Shown here: piece after piece, positions 1-8,719 of the stretch | How the letters are laid out: each line of letters begins with the position of its first letter | Position numbering within the stretch: position 1 is the stretch's first letter | Source of the DNA: an uncultured bacterium | GTDB taxonomy: Bacteria > JAAXHH01 | Assembly (NCBI GenBank): GCA_913051705.1 | Contig: CAJXCW010000010.1 | Location: 1-43,643 of the forward strand | Direction: 5' to 3' | Length of the DNA: 43,643 nucleotides | Position numbers and translations under genes: made by a program | The notes under the pieces: generated by a model | The model's database searches: none | The model's input: only the letters and a program-made list of their open reading frames with translations | What the model was told of the DNA's origin: nothing

Positions 1-1131
1 GATATAGGATATCTGGCCCTGCGAGTTCAATGTAAAGATGACATCATTCAGTTGCTCGACCAGATTACGGTACCGGGCTTCGGACGCTCTGGCTTCGCTG
101 TAGAGTCGGGCTCTGCCGATAGCTGCGCCGATATGCTCACTCAACGCGATCATCATTGTTAAATCCGATGCGGAAAGTATATTATCACCGACACTTTCTA
201 TATTAAGCGTTCCGAGGACTGCCCCCTGATCTATGATAGGCACAACCAGATCGGATAACGTCCCCTCTGTTGAGCTGATATGGTCCGGATCATCGGATAC
301 ATCTTCCACCAACGCCGGCTCACCGGTGCGAACAACGCGTCCTGTTATCCCTTCCTTAAGAGGAATCGGCGTAACAACCTGTTGATAGCCGATAAAATAC
401 TGGGCATGTAGATAGTCGTCTTTGAGCAAATATAACGAGATATGCGTATAGCCAAAGGTGTCGGCTACGGCCTCGACAATCGTACGATAAACAATCTGCA
501 GGTCCATTTCCTTTGCCAGGATCGTACGAACGCGATCCAGAAGCGCCATTTCCTGGGCCTGACGTTCGGATGCGGTAATCAGGTTATCGAATTGAAACTC
601 TCTTGATTGTAACGCATCTTCCGTCTGCTTTCGATTCGATATATCACGATCAATGGCGAACGCCACTCTGCGCCCTTACCACTCGACCATCCGGGCGGTG
701 ACTTCGACTGGAAACGGCGTGCCATCCTTACGGCGACGTTCCTCCTCAAATGTAAGCACTTCACCGGAGCGTAATTTATCTAACCGGGAATCTGACTTTC
801 GTGCTTCGTCCTCCTTGTCCAGTTCGTTGATAGACCGGCCGATCATTTCTTCGCGCGTGTACCCATGAATACGACAGGCCGCGTCGTTGGTATAAATGAT
901 CTTACCCGGCACATCCTGATCGTCCAGATCCAATAAATACATGGAATCCGGCAATTGTTCGGAAAACAAACCAAAAAGATCTTCTTCTCTAAGCTCAAAA
1001 GTATTAGATAGAAGCGATTGACTTGAAGGGGAGGTTGTTTTGTTCTGTTCTTGCCTCATAATGGACATACCGATATGAAGGTAATAACCAACGATTTCCA
1101 GACAGAAAACAGACCGTAGAATACTCGACAC
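1..1131 (-). pseudogene. PAS-GAF-PAS sensor protein interrupted by an in-frame TAA, 3' end outside window
   Basis: Signal-sensing protein, probably a histidine kinase or diguanylate-cyclase-type regulator whose output domain lies beyond the left edge. Reading the minus strand, a PAS domain (about residues 50-150; IHGYTREEMIGRSINEL is typical) runs to RMVEW, meets TAA at 678-676, then continues in the same frame with GRRVAFAIDRDISNRKQTED, the usual end of a PAS domain. A GAF domain (LKEGITGRVVRTGEPALVED) and the start of a second PAS (EARYRNLVEQLNDVIF) follow with no other stop to position 1. Because the downstream frame is perfectly kept, this is a recent nonsense change (a CAA or AAA codon would fit) or a base-call error. 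The GTG at 1131 opens the ORF, but a TATAAT lies only 18 nt upstream, so ATG at 1068 is the more likely start. Divergent from the MFS gene. Confidence 0.8.
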
Positions 1132-1148
1132 TGGACCAAATATACTAT

Positions 1149-1176
1149 ATTATACCTGAATGTACGGTAACTGGAA
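1149..1176 (-). promoter_or_regulatory. Candidate sigma70 promoter for the PAS-GAF sensor
   Basis: On the minus strand TATAAT (1154-1149) is preceded after 16 nt by TTCCAG (1176-1171). The -10 is perfect and the -35 weak. It places transcription start near 1140, just before GTG 1131 and about 70 nt before ATG 1068. Confidence 0.4.
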
Positions 1177-1235
1177 TCAAGCGAATTACACGAAAGAAAG
1201 TATATATTAATCATGGAAAATGTCAAGCGGATAGC

Positions 1236-1262
1236 AAATTACAAATTGATGATTTGTAATTT
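1236..1262. repeat. Perfect AT-rich hairpin between divergent genes
   Basis: AAATTACAAAT and ATTTGTAATTT are exact inverse complements (11-bp arms) around a 5-nt loop, TGATG. The hairpin lies 55 nt upstream of the MFS start, in its probable leader. It could be an operator or an attenuator hairpin. No T-tract follows it on either strand, so it is not a standard terminator. Confidence 0.6.
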
Positions 1263-1317
1263 GGAATATAGTTTTGACCATAAGGAGTACAATCATTTTC
1301 AGGGATCGGTATATTAA

Positions 1318-2511
1318 GTGAATACACGCCAATCACTCTGCGAACTTGCCAACTCGCGTTTTCTTCCAGTTTGGCTCGCCACATTTTTACTCGGATTATT
1401 GGATGCGCCGGTCAATGCGTTGCTTCCCATCTATGTAGAAGTCGAACTGGAGGCTTCTCCGTTATTAGCAGCCGGTTTACGGTCTACTTTTTTGTTTCTG
1501 GGTGGATGTTTTGCTGTTCCGGCAGGATACTTTTGCGATAGAATCGGAATTAAGCCAGCTTACCTTTTAGGGGTAACCGGCACGATAGCCGCAGGTGCCG
1601 TATTTATATTGCACCAACCCGTCTGGTTATTTGCGCTATGCCTGTACATCGGTATGGCCGCAGGATTCAGTACCACAGCCAGTCAGGCTTATCTGATCCA
1701 TGCCGCCCCACGGACGAGCATGGGCCTTGGCGCTGCCGCCTTCTTTTTAGGTATGACGTTAGGTTCAGCTATAGGCAGCCGTTTGGCTGGACAGATAGCT
1801 GATGCATATGGGTTTGCCAGCGTAGGCGTCGGTGTCATCATCGGCGTTTTTATAGTGATCACAGGTATGATCGTCTTCATGCCCGAGATCTCCAACCGGT
1901 CGATACCTGCCGAAGAAACGAAAACGAATCATCTTGTTTTATTGGCACGACCGAATGTCCGGTTGCTGTTAGCCATCCGTTTTCTTCCGACCTGTTACTG
2001 GGGCACCGCAACGCTTCTCATCCCACTATTGATCTATCGGGCGTCCCACTCGCTCACTTTAGCCGCTGATTATTCAGCAGTCAGCCTGACCATAGCCGCG
2101 GTCACCCAGTTAATCACTGGACGGTTAGCGGATAAATTCGGCCCCAGACGCCCCACGTTGATCGCCAGTTCATGTGTAGCGGTCAGCGCGATCTGTATCG
2201 GTATCTGGTCCGATTCCGTGGCAGGACTCTTCCTGTTCGGCACAACGGGTGCTGCCGCTGCCTGGTCCGTATCAACGATGATGCCCCGCTTGATAGATGC
2301 AATAACGGGCCCTCTGGAAAAAGGTCGAATGGTCGGTATGGCGCATTTGGCGTGGAGCCTGGCCATGCTCGGCGGTTCCCTGTGGGGGGGGCGTGCCGTT
2401 GAATGGGACGCGGGACTGCCGTTTTTTGTCGTGGCGGTAGGCTGTGTAGCGACGGTAGGATGTCTTGTAATATTCTTCCGGCGAATGGAAAGGCAGCAGG
2501 TAATCGGATAG
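1318..2511 (+). CDS. Major facilitator superfamily (MFS) transporter
   Basis: A 397-residue inner-membrane secondary transporter with about twelve hydrophobic segments, the usual MFS size. The family motif between TM2 and TM3 is seen as GYFCDRIGIKP (residues 70-80), and a second copy, GRLADKFGPRRP (268-279), falls between TM8 and TM9, showing both half-repeats are present. The cytoplasmic linker around residues 190-210 is charged, as expected. The start is GTG. An AAGGAG-like run lies about 30 nt upstream, too far for a classic ribosome-binding site, so the start is only moderately sure. The gene ends 17 nt before the convergent PhyH-1 stop. The substrate cannot be told from sequence; drug or metabolite efflux is the commonest role for this subfamily. 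Confidence 0.9.
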   Translation: MNTRQSLCELANSRFLPVWLATFLLGLLDAPVNALLPIYVEVELEASPLLAAGLRSTFLFLGGCFAVPAGYFCDRIGIKPAYLLGVTGTIAAGAVFILHQPVWLFALCLYIGMAAGFSTTASQAYLIHAAPRTSMGLGAAAFFLGMTLGSAIGSRLAGQIADAYGFASVGVGVIIGVFIVITGMIVFMPEISNRSIPAEETKTNHLVLLARPNVRLLLAIRFLPTCYWGTATLLIPLLIYRASHSLTLAADYSAVSLTIAAVTQLITGRLADKFGPRRPTLIASSCVAVSAICIGIWSDSVAGLFLFGTTGAAAAWSVSTMMPRLIDAITGPLEKGRMVGMAHLAWSLAMLGGSLWGGRAVEWDAGLPFFVVAVGCVATVGCLVIFFRRMERQQVIG

Positions 2512-2528
2512 GGTTGGGATTACCGGTC

Positions 2529-3335
2529 TCACCCGGCCAACGCCTTCTCCACCTCATTCTCCCAGGCGCCTTCTACATGGATGCCGTATTCAGCCTTACC
2601 GCCTGTCGCATGGGGGCCGGTAACATACGGTCGGTAATCCCGGCCATCTTCAATCAAATCCTTTTGGGCATAGTCTGTATGGAGAAAGTGGAAGGCGATG
2701 CCTGCCCGCTCCTTATCCGTCTTATTCTGTCCGGTACAATGTGCGGTGCCATAACAGAAGAAAAGTGCGCCGCCGGCCTCCAGTTCGATCGTCTTCGCCT
2801 GTTCTTCGGGAGGATAGCAACGGATATGGTGATCGCTGTATGGATCGCGATCATGCCCATAGGCGGTTTTATAGCTTTCGGGCACAACCCGTATTGTTCC
2901 ATTGGCTATCGTAGCATCATGTACCGCTACCCACATCGCTGTCCCTTTGAGTGGGTCGCGGATCTTAAAATACGCATTATCCTGGTGCCAATTGGTCCCC
3001 ATTCCATCGCCGCCTGGTTTTAGAAACACCTGATCCAGATGTAAAATAAAAGGGTCACCTATTAATTCGGAAATAGCCGAAACCACGGTGGGGTGAAACG
3101 GCAATGCCCGGAACATGGTACTGTGATTATACATCGGACAGAGTTGCAGGTTACGCAGCTTGGTAGAATGGGTTTCACCGTCGCCGTCCGTCGCTACGTT
3201 CCGCAAAGCCCCCACGTCCATCAGCCTGGTGATTTCCATCTGGAGTGCGGTGGTCTCCCGTTCGGAAAAAAAATGAGGCTTAGCGACATAGCCATGGATT
3301 CTAAATTGGCTCCGTTCATCCGCTGTAAATACCAT
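2529..3335 (-). CDS. Phytanoyl-CoA dioxygenase (PhyH) family protein 1
   Basis: Cytoplasmic non-haem Fe(II)/2-oxoglutarate-dependent oxygenase of 268 residues, a normal length. The iron-binding triad can be read as H117-x-D119 in NWHQDNAYF and H199 in YGTAHCTGQN, with R210 placed for 2-oxoglutarate binding. AAGGA about nine nt before ATG supports the start. Members of this family hydroxylate small molecules, and the substrate is not predictable here. It lies 40 nt downstream of the exported aminotransferase on the same strand and may be co-transcribed with it. It is one of four paralogues in the window but is not adjacent to the other three. Confidence 0.9.
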   Translation of the reverse strand: MVFTADERSQFRIHGYVAKPHFFSERETTALQMEITRLMDVGALRNVATDGDGETHSTKLRNLQLCPMYNHSTMFRALPFHPTVVSAISELIGDPFILHLDQVFLKPGGDGMGTNWHQDNAYFKIRDPLKGTAMWVAVHDATIANGTIRVVPESYKTAYGHDRDPYSDHHIRCYPPEEQAKTIELEAGGALFFCYGTAHCTGQNKTDKERAGIAFHFLHTDYAQKDLIEDGRDYRPYVTGPHATGGKAEYGIHVEGAWENEVEKALAG

Positions 3336-3375
3336 GACATCAATCCTTTCACGTTCTATCAGTGTTCATTTTACC

Positions 3376-4593
3376 TTAGAGTGCGGGGCTCAGGATTTCG
3401 CGTAACGCAGTCATAAAGGCTTCCGCTTCCTCTTTGGTGCCTACAGACACGCGTGTCCATCCCTTCAACCCCCAGCGCCGCTCGGCATCTGCTACATATA
3501 TATTTTGTTTGGCCAGCTGTCGGCCAACAGGTTTAGCAGGACGCTTGAGGTTAATTAGCATGAAGCAGCCTTCGCTCTTTACATATTCCAGCCCCATGCC
3601 TTCGCATTCTTTCTCGTAGTAGCGTTTAACTTCTATTGCCAGTTCCTTGGAACGGCGAGGATGCTCGGCATCCTGTAAGGCGGCTTCAGCCGCTACCATA
3701 CCGTACAACCCGACGCCATTTGTGTAATGGTAATTCATCATCCGCTCATGTATATCTTTATGGGCGACAGAATATCCCACACGGACACCTGCCAGACCAT
3801 AGATTTTGGAGAAGGTACGAATGGCGATGACATTCTCCCGGGTTGCAGCCAGATCTATAGCCGTTTTGTAACCATCATCTTCCACAAACTCGACATAGGC
3901 TTCGTCTACGGCTATTAGAACATGTTTCGGTGCCGCATCCACCAGCGCTTCTATTTCATCATGCGTTACAATGGTGCCGGTCGGATTGTTCGGATTACAT
4001 ATGGACACCACTCTGGTTTTCGGGGTAATCGCCCCCAGCATCGCATCCAAGTCGTGTTTGTAATCGGGAGTCAAGGGTACGAGTCGAACCACCCCCTTAT
4101 TATCTTCCCATTTCCGTTCTATAGAACCGTAAGAAGGAGAGGCGGCTACCATCTCATCACCCTCTTTTTCCAGGAAAGTGTGCGCGATGGATTCGAGCGT
4201 TTGCCCTGAACCCGCAGCCATGAGAATCGGTCCAGCCTGTCTCGACCGACCGGGCTGCCGCGGAGCCGGTTTGTAATCTATGCCGTGATAGTGAGCGAGC
4301 GCTCCCACCAGACTCTGGGATCGGTAATATCGGTTGCTGGATCCCATATGCCTGAGGACGGATTCTATGGCTCTCGGCGAAGCCCCGAGGGGGTTTTCAT
4401 TACTGCTGATCGCGACGACCCCCGGTTTTACGCCCACACCGCGGATGGTTCTGTCTTTGGCCTCGCCAGCAACCAGCGCTTCCACCATCTCCCAGGGGGA
4501 TAGAACAGCCACAGCGCTTCCGGTGGCGGCACCTTTTAAAAACCTGCGCCGGGATAAGATCGTGGCATTTTGGTCATGGTGTGTCTGAGACAT
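3376..4593 (-). CDS. Tat-exported PLP-dependent aminotransferase, HisC-like
   Basis: Fold-type I pyridoxal-phosphate aminotransferase of 405 residues. The ORF track begins at 4680, but ATG 4593 follows AAGGAG at about eight nt and places the twin-arginine signal SRRRFLKGAATG at residues 14-25, so this start is preferred. The PLP lysine is K263 in FSKIYGLAGVRVGY, and SICNPNNPTG (198-206) and DEAYVEF are the other cofactor-side motifs. All resemble histidinol-phosphate aminotransferases. The Tat signal implies export as a folded, cofactor-loaded enzyme to the periplasm, so histidine biosynthesis is an unlikely role; transamination of an aromatic or other amino acid outside the cytoplasm is inferred. 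A short Pro/Arg-rich insertion near residue 110 is unusual. PhyH-1 follows on the same strand. Confidence 0.85.
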   Translation of the reverse strand: MSQTHHDQNATILSRRRFLKGAATGSAVAVLSPWEMVEALVAGEAKDRTIRGVGVKPGVVAISSNENPLGASPRAIESVLRHMGSSNRYYRSQSLVGALAHYHGIDYKPAPRQPGRSRQAGPILMAAGSGQTLESIAHTFLEKEGDEMVAASPSYGSIERKWEDNKGVVRLVPLTPDYKHDLDAMLGAITPKTRVVSICNPNNPTGTIVTHDEIEALVDAAPKHVLIAVDEAYVEFVEDDGYKTAIDLAATRENVIAIRTFSKIYGLAGVRVGYSVAHKDIHERMMNYHYTNGVGLYGMVAAEAALQDAEHPRRSKELAIEVKRYYEKECEGMGLEYVKSEGCFMLINLKRPAKPVGRQLAKQNIYVADAERRWGLKGWTRVSVGTKEEAEAFMTALREILSPAL

Positions 4594-4678
4594 GGCTATG
4601 CTCCTTATTGTAAAGTTTGATCTACACAATCTGTATGATGGAGTATGTAACCTGTATCGGTATGAATTACCATGTGCC

Positions 4679-4700
4679 ATATCGCTCGCTGGAGCGATAT
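4679..4700. repeat. Perfect 9-bp-arm hairpin
   Basis: ATATCGCTC and GAGCGATAT are exact inverse complements around the loop GCTG. It lies about 85 nt upstream of the aminotransferase start and 270 nt upstream of dedA. No T-tract follows it. An operator or a small structured leader is possible. Confidence 0.55.
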
Positions 4701-4864
4701 CTTATACTGCTAAATTACAGCATGAAACACCAAATATCCGTTTCATGGGGCGACCATATAAAAAGGGTCATATCTATTACTTATCGGTGCATCACAGCTT
4801 ATCCGAAATCCGTTGGGCCGTCAAGAATTTTCTTTTTTTGATATAAGCCTGCAGGATAGGAATA

Positions 4865-4893
4865 TTGACAAAAGAAAATAGAGAGGCTAATTT
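4865..4893 (+). promoter_or_regulatory. Candidate promoter for dedA
   Basis: A consensus TTGACA (4865-4870) is followed after exactly 17 nt by TAATTT (4888-4893), a weak -10. Transcription would begin about 70 nt before the preferred dedA start. Confidence 0.4.
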
Positions 4894-4967
4894 AAAACTC
4901 AATGCGGGTTACGGGTTAATGATTGTCGGATAAGCGAATATATATGAAGCTGGGCTGGAGACCTTTC

Positions 4968-5591
4968 ATGGAGCAATTTGTCAACTGGATCATCGAATAT
5001 GGATATTACTGTGTCATGCAATATGGTTACATCGGGATTTTTGTTCTGCTCTTACTGGGCGTTTTCGGACTTCCCGTGCCAGATGAGATTCTGCTGGCAT
5101 TTGCCGGGTATTTAATTTTTAAAGGCGATCTTCAATTTATTCCCACCCTCGCTTCCGCCTGCGTAGGGGCTATGTGCGGCATCTCGTTGAGTTACGGTCT
5201 GGGACATACCGCCGGTATATATTTAATTGAAAAATACGGTGCGCACATTAATTTAACCCGGGATAGGATGGATAATGTGCATCACTGGTATAGGCGGATG
5301 GGACGCTGGGTCTTGTTATTCGGCTACTTTTTACCAGGTTTTCGCCATCTTACAGCGCTGGTAGCAGGGTCATCCAACCTGCAGCTTCCGATATTTGCAG
5401 TCTTTGCCTACTCCGGGGCGCTGCTCTGGACCGGCACCTATATTTCCCTCGGTTACTTTGTTGGTGAACAATGGGCGACTATATCCGGAGAAATACATAA
5501 CCAAATGGTTATCGTCGGCGGCGTGTTGATTGTGTTGTCGATTCTGTACTATCTCGTCTGGCAACGAAGACAGCAAAAAACCTCCTCATAG
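4968..5591 (+). CDS. DedA family membrane protein
   Basis: Polytopic inner-membrane protein of the DedA/SNARE-associated family, 207 residues from the preferred start. The ORF track starts at TTG 4923, but ATG 4968 follows GGAG with 7-nt spacing and fits the family N-terminus. Family signatures are FGLPVPDEI in the first half and FGYFLPGFRHLTALVAG in the second, the latter matching the conserved F/G-R-x-x-P-G-x-R region. DedA proteins act in undecaprenyl-phosphate or phospholipid translocation and in proton-dependent homeostasis; which lipid this one handles cannot be told. The last six bases overlap the stop of the opposing gene, so the two transcripts share 3' ends. Confidence 0.9.
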   Translation: MEQFVNWIIEYGYYCVMQYGYIGIFVLLLLGVFGLPVPDEILLAFAGYLIFKGDLQFIPTLASACVGAMCGISLSYGLGHTAGIYLIEKYGAHINLTRDRMDNVHHWYRRMGRWVLLFGYFLPGFRHLTALVAGSSNLQLPIFAVFAYSGALLWTGTYISLGYFVGEQWATISGEIHNQMVIVGGVLIVLSILYYLVWQRRQQKTSS

Positions 5592-5918
5592 TGTAATGCT
5601 TCGATAATTTGTGACGGCGGCGGCCCAATCATAGAACGGGGATCGATGGATCTTGTGTAATCCCATATAGCCCCAGGCACTCCAGAAAAATAATAACACC
5701 AGCACCCAATCGGACGCATATCTCAGTGCCACCACAATGGCCAGGAGCGCCGCTATAAATTCAAGCCCGATATGCAGCGACTGAGGACCTTGCCAGAACT
5801 CGATAGGCGTCGCCCAAAGGCCGGCAAGGAGAATCAATCCCAACCCCATAGCCTGGCCTGTTACGGTGCTGTACGCTTTGACCGGCTCAACTTTTTCGCT
5901 GGTATCCGTGGTACTCAT
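5586..5918 (-). CDS. Small integral membrane protein, unknown function
   Basis: A 110-residue protein with a polar N-terminus of about 25 residues and roughly three hydrophobic helices (GLGLILLAGLWA, FIAALLAIVVALRYA, VLVLLFFWSAWGYMG), ending in a short soluble tail. I do not recognise the family. ATG 5918 has a weak GGAAG upstream. Its stop overlaps the dedA stop tail-to-tail by six bases, which argues that both genes are real and tightly packed. It could be an accessory protein for envelope lipid or stress functions, but only its membrane location is supported by sequence. Confidence 0.6.
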   Translation of the reverse strand: MSTTDTSEKVEPVKAYSTVTGQAMGLGLILLAGLWATPIEFWQGPQSLHIGLEFIAALLAIVVALRYASDWVLVLLFFWSAWGYMGLHKIHRSPFYDWAAAVTNYRSITL

Positions 5919-6246
5919 GGTTCCACTTCCCCATCAGGGATTTCACGTTGATCAATCAATGACAAGTAGTAAAATTAAGGGTAGAGATCGCGTTGGATGA
6001 AATGTAGATGAAGTAGGATAACATGTCAATAATCTAGTGCGGAGAGCAGGTGATAGATTGGGTATTACAAGTCGGTAATAAATTTCAGATTTTTTTCTTG
6101 CCTTTCCCCTTCAAATAATTCATTTTGAAACTGATGATCCTGTCATGTATTATCTTTACATTTTTTAATTCTTTACTTAAACGAATATCCTTAATAACGG
6201 CGTAATGGTTTGTTATGCGCCTTGCCGACATTCTGACGGGGTTGGT
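5919..6246. other. AT-rich intergenic region with no gene seen
   Basis: About 330 bp of AT-rich sequence separates two divergently transcribed genes. It should hold the promoters of both the small membrane protein and the Rieske gene, but no clear -35/-10 pair stands out. No family match was seen in the ORF-track entries that overlap it. Confidence 0.4.
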
Positions 6247-6552
6247 ATGGGGCGATGGATTCGGGTCGCCAAAGCCTACGATATTCCAGCGGGCGAGCAG
6301 GCGACTGTTGATGCAGAAGGCACACCCATTGCTATCTTTAACATCGATGGCGTATATCATGCTATTTCCGATATATGCATTCATCTGGGCGCCTCTCTTG
6401 GAGAGGGATGGATTGACGACCATCTAATTATATGCCCCTGGCACGGCTGGCGATTCGACGTACGCACCGGGGCCTCTGATTTTTCCGATCAGGTCTGTAT
6501 AAAACGCTACGAAGTGACCGTAAAGGAAACGGAACTGTACGTACATTTATGA
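6247..6552 (+). CDS. Small Rieske [2Fe-2S] ferredoxin-like protein
   Basis: A 101-residue electron-transfer protein. The cluster ligands are complete: C44-I-H46 and, 16 residues later, C63-P-W-H66. It consists of the Rieske domain alone, like NirD or the ferredoxin components of ring-hydroxylating dioxygenases, so it should pass electrons to a separate oxygenase or reductase. The ORF track begins at 6205, but ATG 6247 starts right at the family N-terminus (MGRWIRVA) and follows a G-rich stretch. No oxygenase is adjacent. The nearest downstream gene encodes a transglutaminase-like protein on the same strand, 72 nt away and past a hairpin, so co-transcription is doubtful. The PhyH enzymes here do not need a ferredoxin. 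Confidence 0.88.
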   Translation: MGRWIRVAKAYDIPAGEQATVDAEGTPIAIFNIDGVYHAISDICIHLGASLGEGWIDDHLIICPWHGWRFDVRTGASDFSDQVCIKRYEVTVKETELYVHL

Positions 6553-6607
6553 GTTATGATTGTTGAATGATGAATGATGGACTTTTCAATCAACAATCAT
6601 AATTCAT
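6550..6607. repeat. Inverted repeat between the Rieske and transglutaminase genes
   Basis: ATGAGTTATGATTGTTGA (6550-6567) and TCAACAATCATAATTCAT (6590-6607) are inverse complements with one mismatch over 18 bases. The loop reiterates the word AATGATG. It overlaps the Rieske stop codon and could terminate or attenuate that transcript. It also covers the extra N-terminal codons that the ORF track assigns to the next gene. Confidence 0.65.
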
Positions 6608-6624
6608 ATTTCATAAAGTTTTTT

Positions 6625-8577
6625 ATGCCTGTACACACCTTTACATCAACAATCGACTTATCTCTCTGCACGCATGACCACCATATTGAAATTGTGGAGG
6701 GACAGGTGCGGTTGAAACCCCGCATCCTTCTGGCGGATGATATCGGCGCCGTAACCCAAAAAACGTATGAAGTTATCCGTGGTAATGTGTGTGCCAGGAA
6801 AACATTCAGGTTGAGTTATACGGACATCCGGCAAGCGGAAGCCGTTCTACGTATTGATCCTATTACCGATGATAGGCGGAATTTAGAGATAGATCATACC
6901 TTACATCTCGAAATAAACGGGCATAAAATAACACATCAATACACGTCCGAGAACAATTCGTTTCAGGGGGATATCGACAAATACTGGTCGAGCGGCTGGG
7001 AAGTTGTCGCTTTACCGGTCAAAGCACTTAAAGCCGGCCTGAATAACCTGGTTATTAAAGACGGCGGAGGTGGATGGCGACTTTATATAGATACTATGCG
7101 GCATTATGAGTATAGCGCTAAATCCATAGACGGTGGAAATACGTGGGTCGTTGAGCGACTGGGCGACAACGATTTTTGTACTGGAGAATATGTGGTACGC
7201 CTGAACTTGCGTCGTCATCCGCCAAGCGGTATCGTGACTTCTCCGTCGATCGATATGGCCGCCGCCGTAGATGAAAATGGAATCACACCGAGAGTAATGG
7301 TAAAAAGCGTGTGCTTCATCCCTGATCTTTCCCGGCCAAGAGGCACCGGCATCATGATCAAATGGCGAAGTGGCAGTGGCCCTGTCTATAGCCCGGATAC
7401 CTGGGGGCACTGGCAGGACGCTTCGGGGCCGGCCTGTATCCCCAAAAGTCACCGTTTTATTCAATGGCAAGCCACATTAACCACAGCCCATGGAAAATCT
7501 ACCCCCGTTTTGCGTAGTCTCTCGGTGGAAATGAGCGGTCAGATTATTAAAAAAACCAATGGCAACCTGACGCTTACCGAAGCTGATAACGCCCCTCTCG
7601 TTCGAAGCAGTTATCCCTTTGCCCATCAACTGGCGGATGAACCCAGGCTGGCCGTCCTGCGTGAACGGTGGCGCCTGGATAAAGTCGTTGAAGGAGCGAA
7701 AACGGAATTCGAAAAGTTCATGCGACTGAAACGTTGGACCAGGCAACAATGGGAAGATGGTTGGAGTGATGGTGAACTGGCCTTTGTCCCGCCGTGGGAC
7801 GCCATGGTCGTACTGGAACTGGCCAGTAAAAAACTCTCGTTGGGGATGTGTACGCATTATGCCAGCACGTTCGTGCAGTGTTGTCTATCCCTTGGGCTAC
7901 AGGCGCGAGTGTGTATTACCACCGCCCATTGTGTGGCCGAAATCTGGTCCAATGAACATAAAAAATGGGTTATGATGGACCCGGGTTGCGATTTTGACGA
8001 CGGCCGTAAGGGGACACGACATTTCGAAAGAAACGGCATGCCGATGAGTGCCCTTGATTTACACCGAGCTTCTGCAGATCAAGATTTCGACGGGGTAGTC
8101 GAAATTTGCGATCCGGAGTCCATATCCGGGACAGATATAGAAAATGCCTCACGATATTATCAGTTCTGCGCAACATTAAGAAACAACTTTTCAACTTCCC
8201 TCTACCCGGAAGAGCCGGAGCACGGCCGGGTATCCTATACCTACGATGGGCATGTCTGGTATGAATCCGAAAACATGCCGCTGCCTCAGTTTTCCACCCT
8301 CTCTTCCCGCACCGGTGATTTTGACTGGTCGGTTAACCAGACTCATATTTCCCTTCAGCAGGGTTCCGAACCGAATTCGTTGACGATCCTCCTGGATACC
8401 GTCACACCGAATTTCGACACCTTTCTGATCCAGATCGACAGTGGCAAGTGGAAAACTTCCAAAGAGCGCTTTGTCTGGAAACTCACCAAAGGCAAAAATA
8501 CCCTGCGGGTTAAATCATCCAACCTGTTCGGTGTGGAAGGGATCGAAAGCCATGTCGTGGTGCGGAGAGGGCAGTAA
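6625..8577 (+). CDS. Transglutaminase-like domain protein with N-terminal beta-rich region
   Basis: A large protein of 650 residues from ATG 6625. The track start at 6574 lies inside the hairpin and adds low-complexity residues, so 6625 is preferred, although no good ribosome-binding site is visible. The N-terminal 330 residues look beta-rich, like carbohydrate-binding or jelly-roll modules. A transglutaminase-like Cys-His-Asp fold follows: Cys in LGMCTHYASTF (near residue 408), His in TTAHCVAEIW and Asp in VMMDPGCDFDD, all in order. Such domains in bacteria are usually cysteine peptidases or amidases acting on peptides, not cross-linkers. No signal peptide is seen, so the location is uncertain. 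The C-terminal 150 residues are unassigned. Confidence 0.75.
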   Translation: MPVHTFTSTIDLSLCTHDHHIEIVEGQVRLKPRILLADDIGAVTQKTYEVIRGNVCARKTFRLSYTDIRQAEAVLRIDPITDDRRNLEIDHTLHLEINGHKITHQYTSENNSFQGDIDKYWSSGWEVVALPVKALKAGLNNLVIKDGGGGWRLYIDTMRHYEYSAKSIDGGNTWVVERLGDNDFCTGEYVVRLNLRRHPPSGIVTSPSIDMAAAVDENGITPRVMVKSVCFIPDLSRPRGTGIMIKWRSGSGPVYSPDTWGHWQDASGPACIPKSHRFIQWQATLTTAHGKSTPVLRSLSVEMSGQIIKKTNGNLTLTEADNAPLVRSSYPFAHQLADEPRLAVLRERWRLDKVVEGAKTEFEKFMRLKRWTRQQWEDGWSDGELAFVPPWDAMVVLELASKKLSLGMCTHYASTFVQCCLSLGLQARVCITTAHCVAEIWSNEHKKWVMMDPGCDFDDGRKGTRHFERNGMPMSALDLHRASADQDFDGVVEICDPESISGTDIENASRYYQFCATLRNNFSTSLYPEEPEHGRVSYTYDGHVWYESENMPLPQFSTLSSRTGDFDWSVNQTHISLQQGSEPNSLTILLDTVTPNFDTFLIQIDSGKWKTSKERFVWKLTKGKNTLRVKSSNLFGVEGIESHVVVRRGQ

Positions 8578-8684
8578 AAAAGTGGTGATTTGGTGATTGA
8601 AAAGAAAAAATCATCATTCAATAACCAGGCCTGATTTTCTCGAAATCCTGGTTACCTCCGATAATATAGCCGACCGGTCGACCA

Positions 8685-8716
8685 GTGAGTTGGTGAATTT
8701 TAACTCACCAACTCAC
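8685..8716. terminator. Hairpin between convergent genes
   Basis: GTGAGTTGGTGA and TCACCAACTCAC form a perfect 12-bp stem with an 8-nt AT-rich loop. It lies between the transglutaminase-like gene (+) and oligopeptidase B (-), four bases from the latter's stop, and could serve both transcripts. The arms are built from the word GGTGA/TTGGTGA, as in other spacers of this window. Confidence 0.6.
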
Positions 8717-8719
8717 CAT

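Larger units (their letters stand above)
4594..4967. other. Divergent intergenic region with no gene seen
   Basis: The 374 bp between the exported aminotransferase and dedA hold no convincing ORF; the two ORF-track entries here lack family features. The region contains a perfect hairpin at 4679-4700 and a candidate dedA promoter at 4865-4893. Confidence 0.5.

Noticed and set aside
3376-4593. Assigning hisC and histidine biosynthesis
   Set aside because: The Tat signal implies export, and no other his genes are present.
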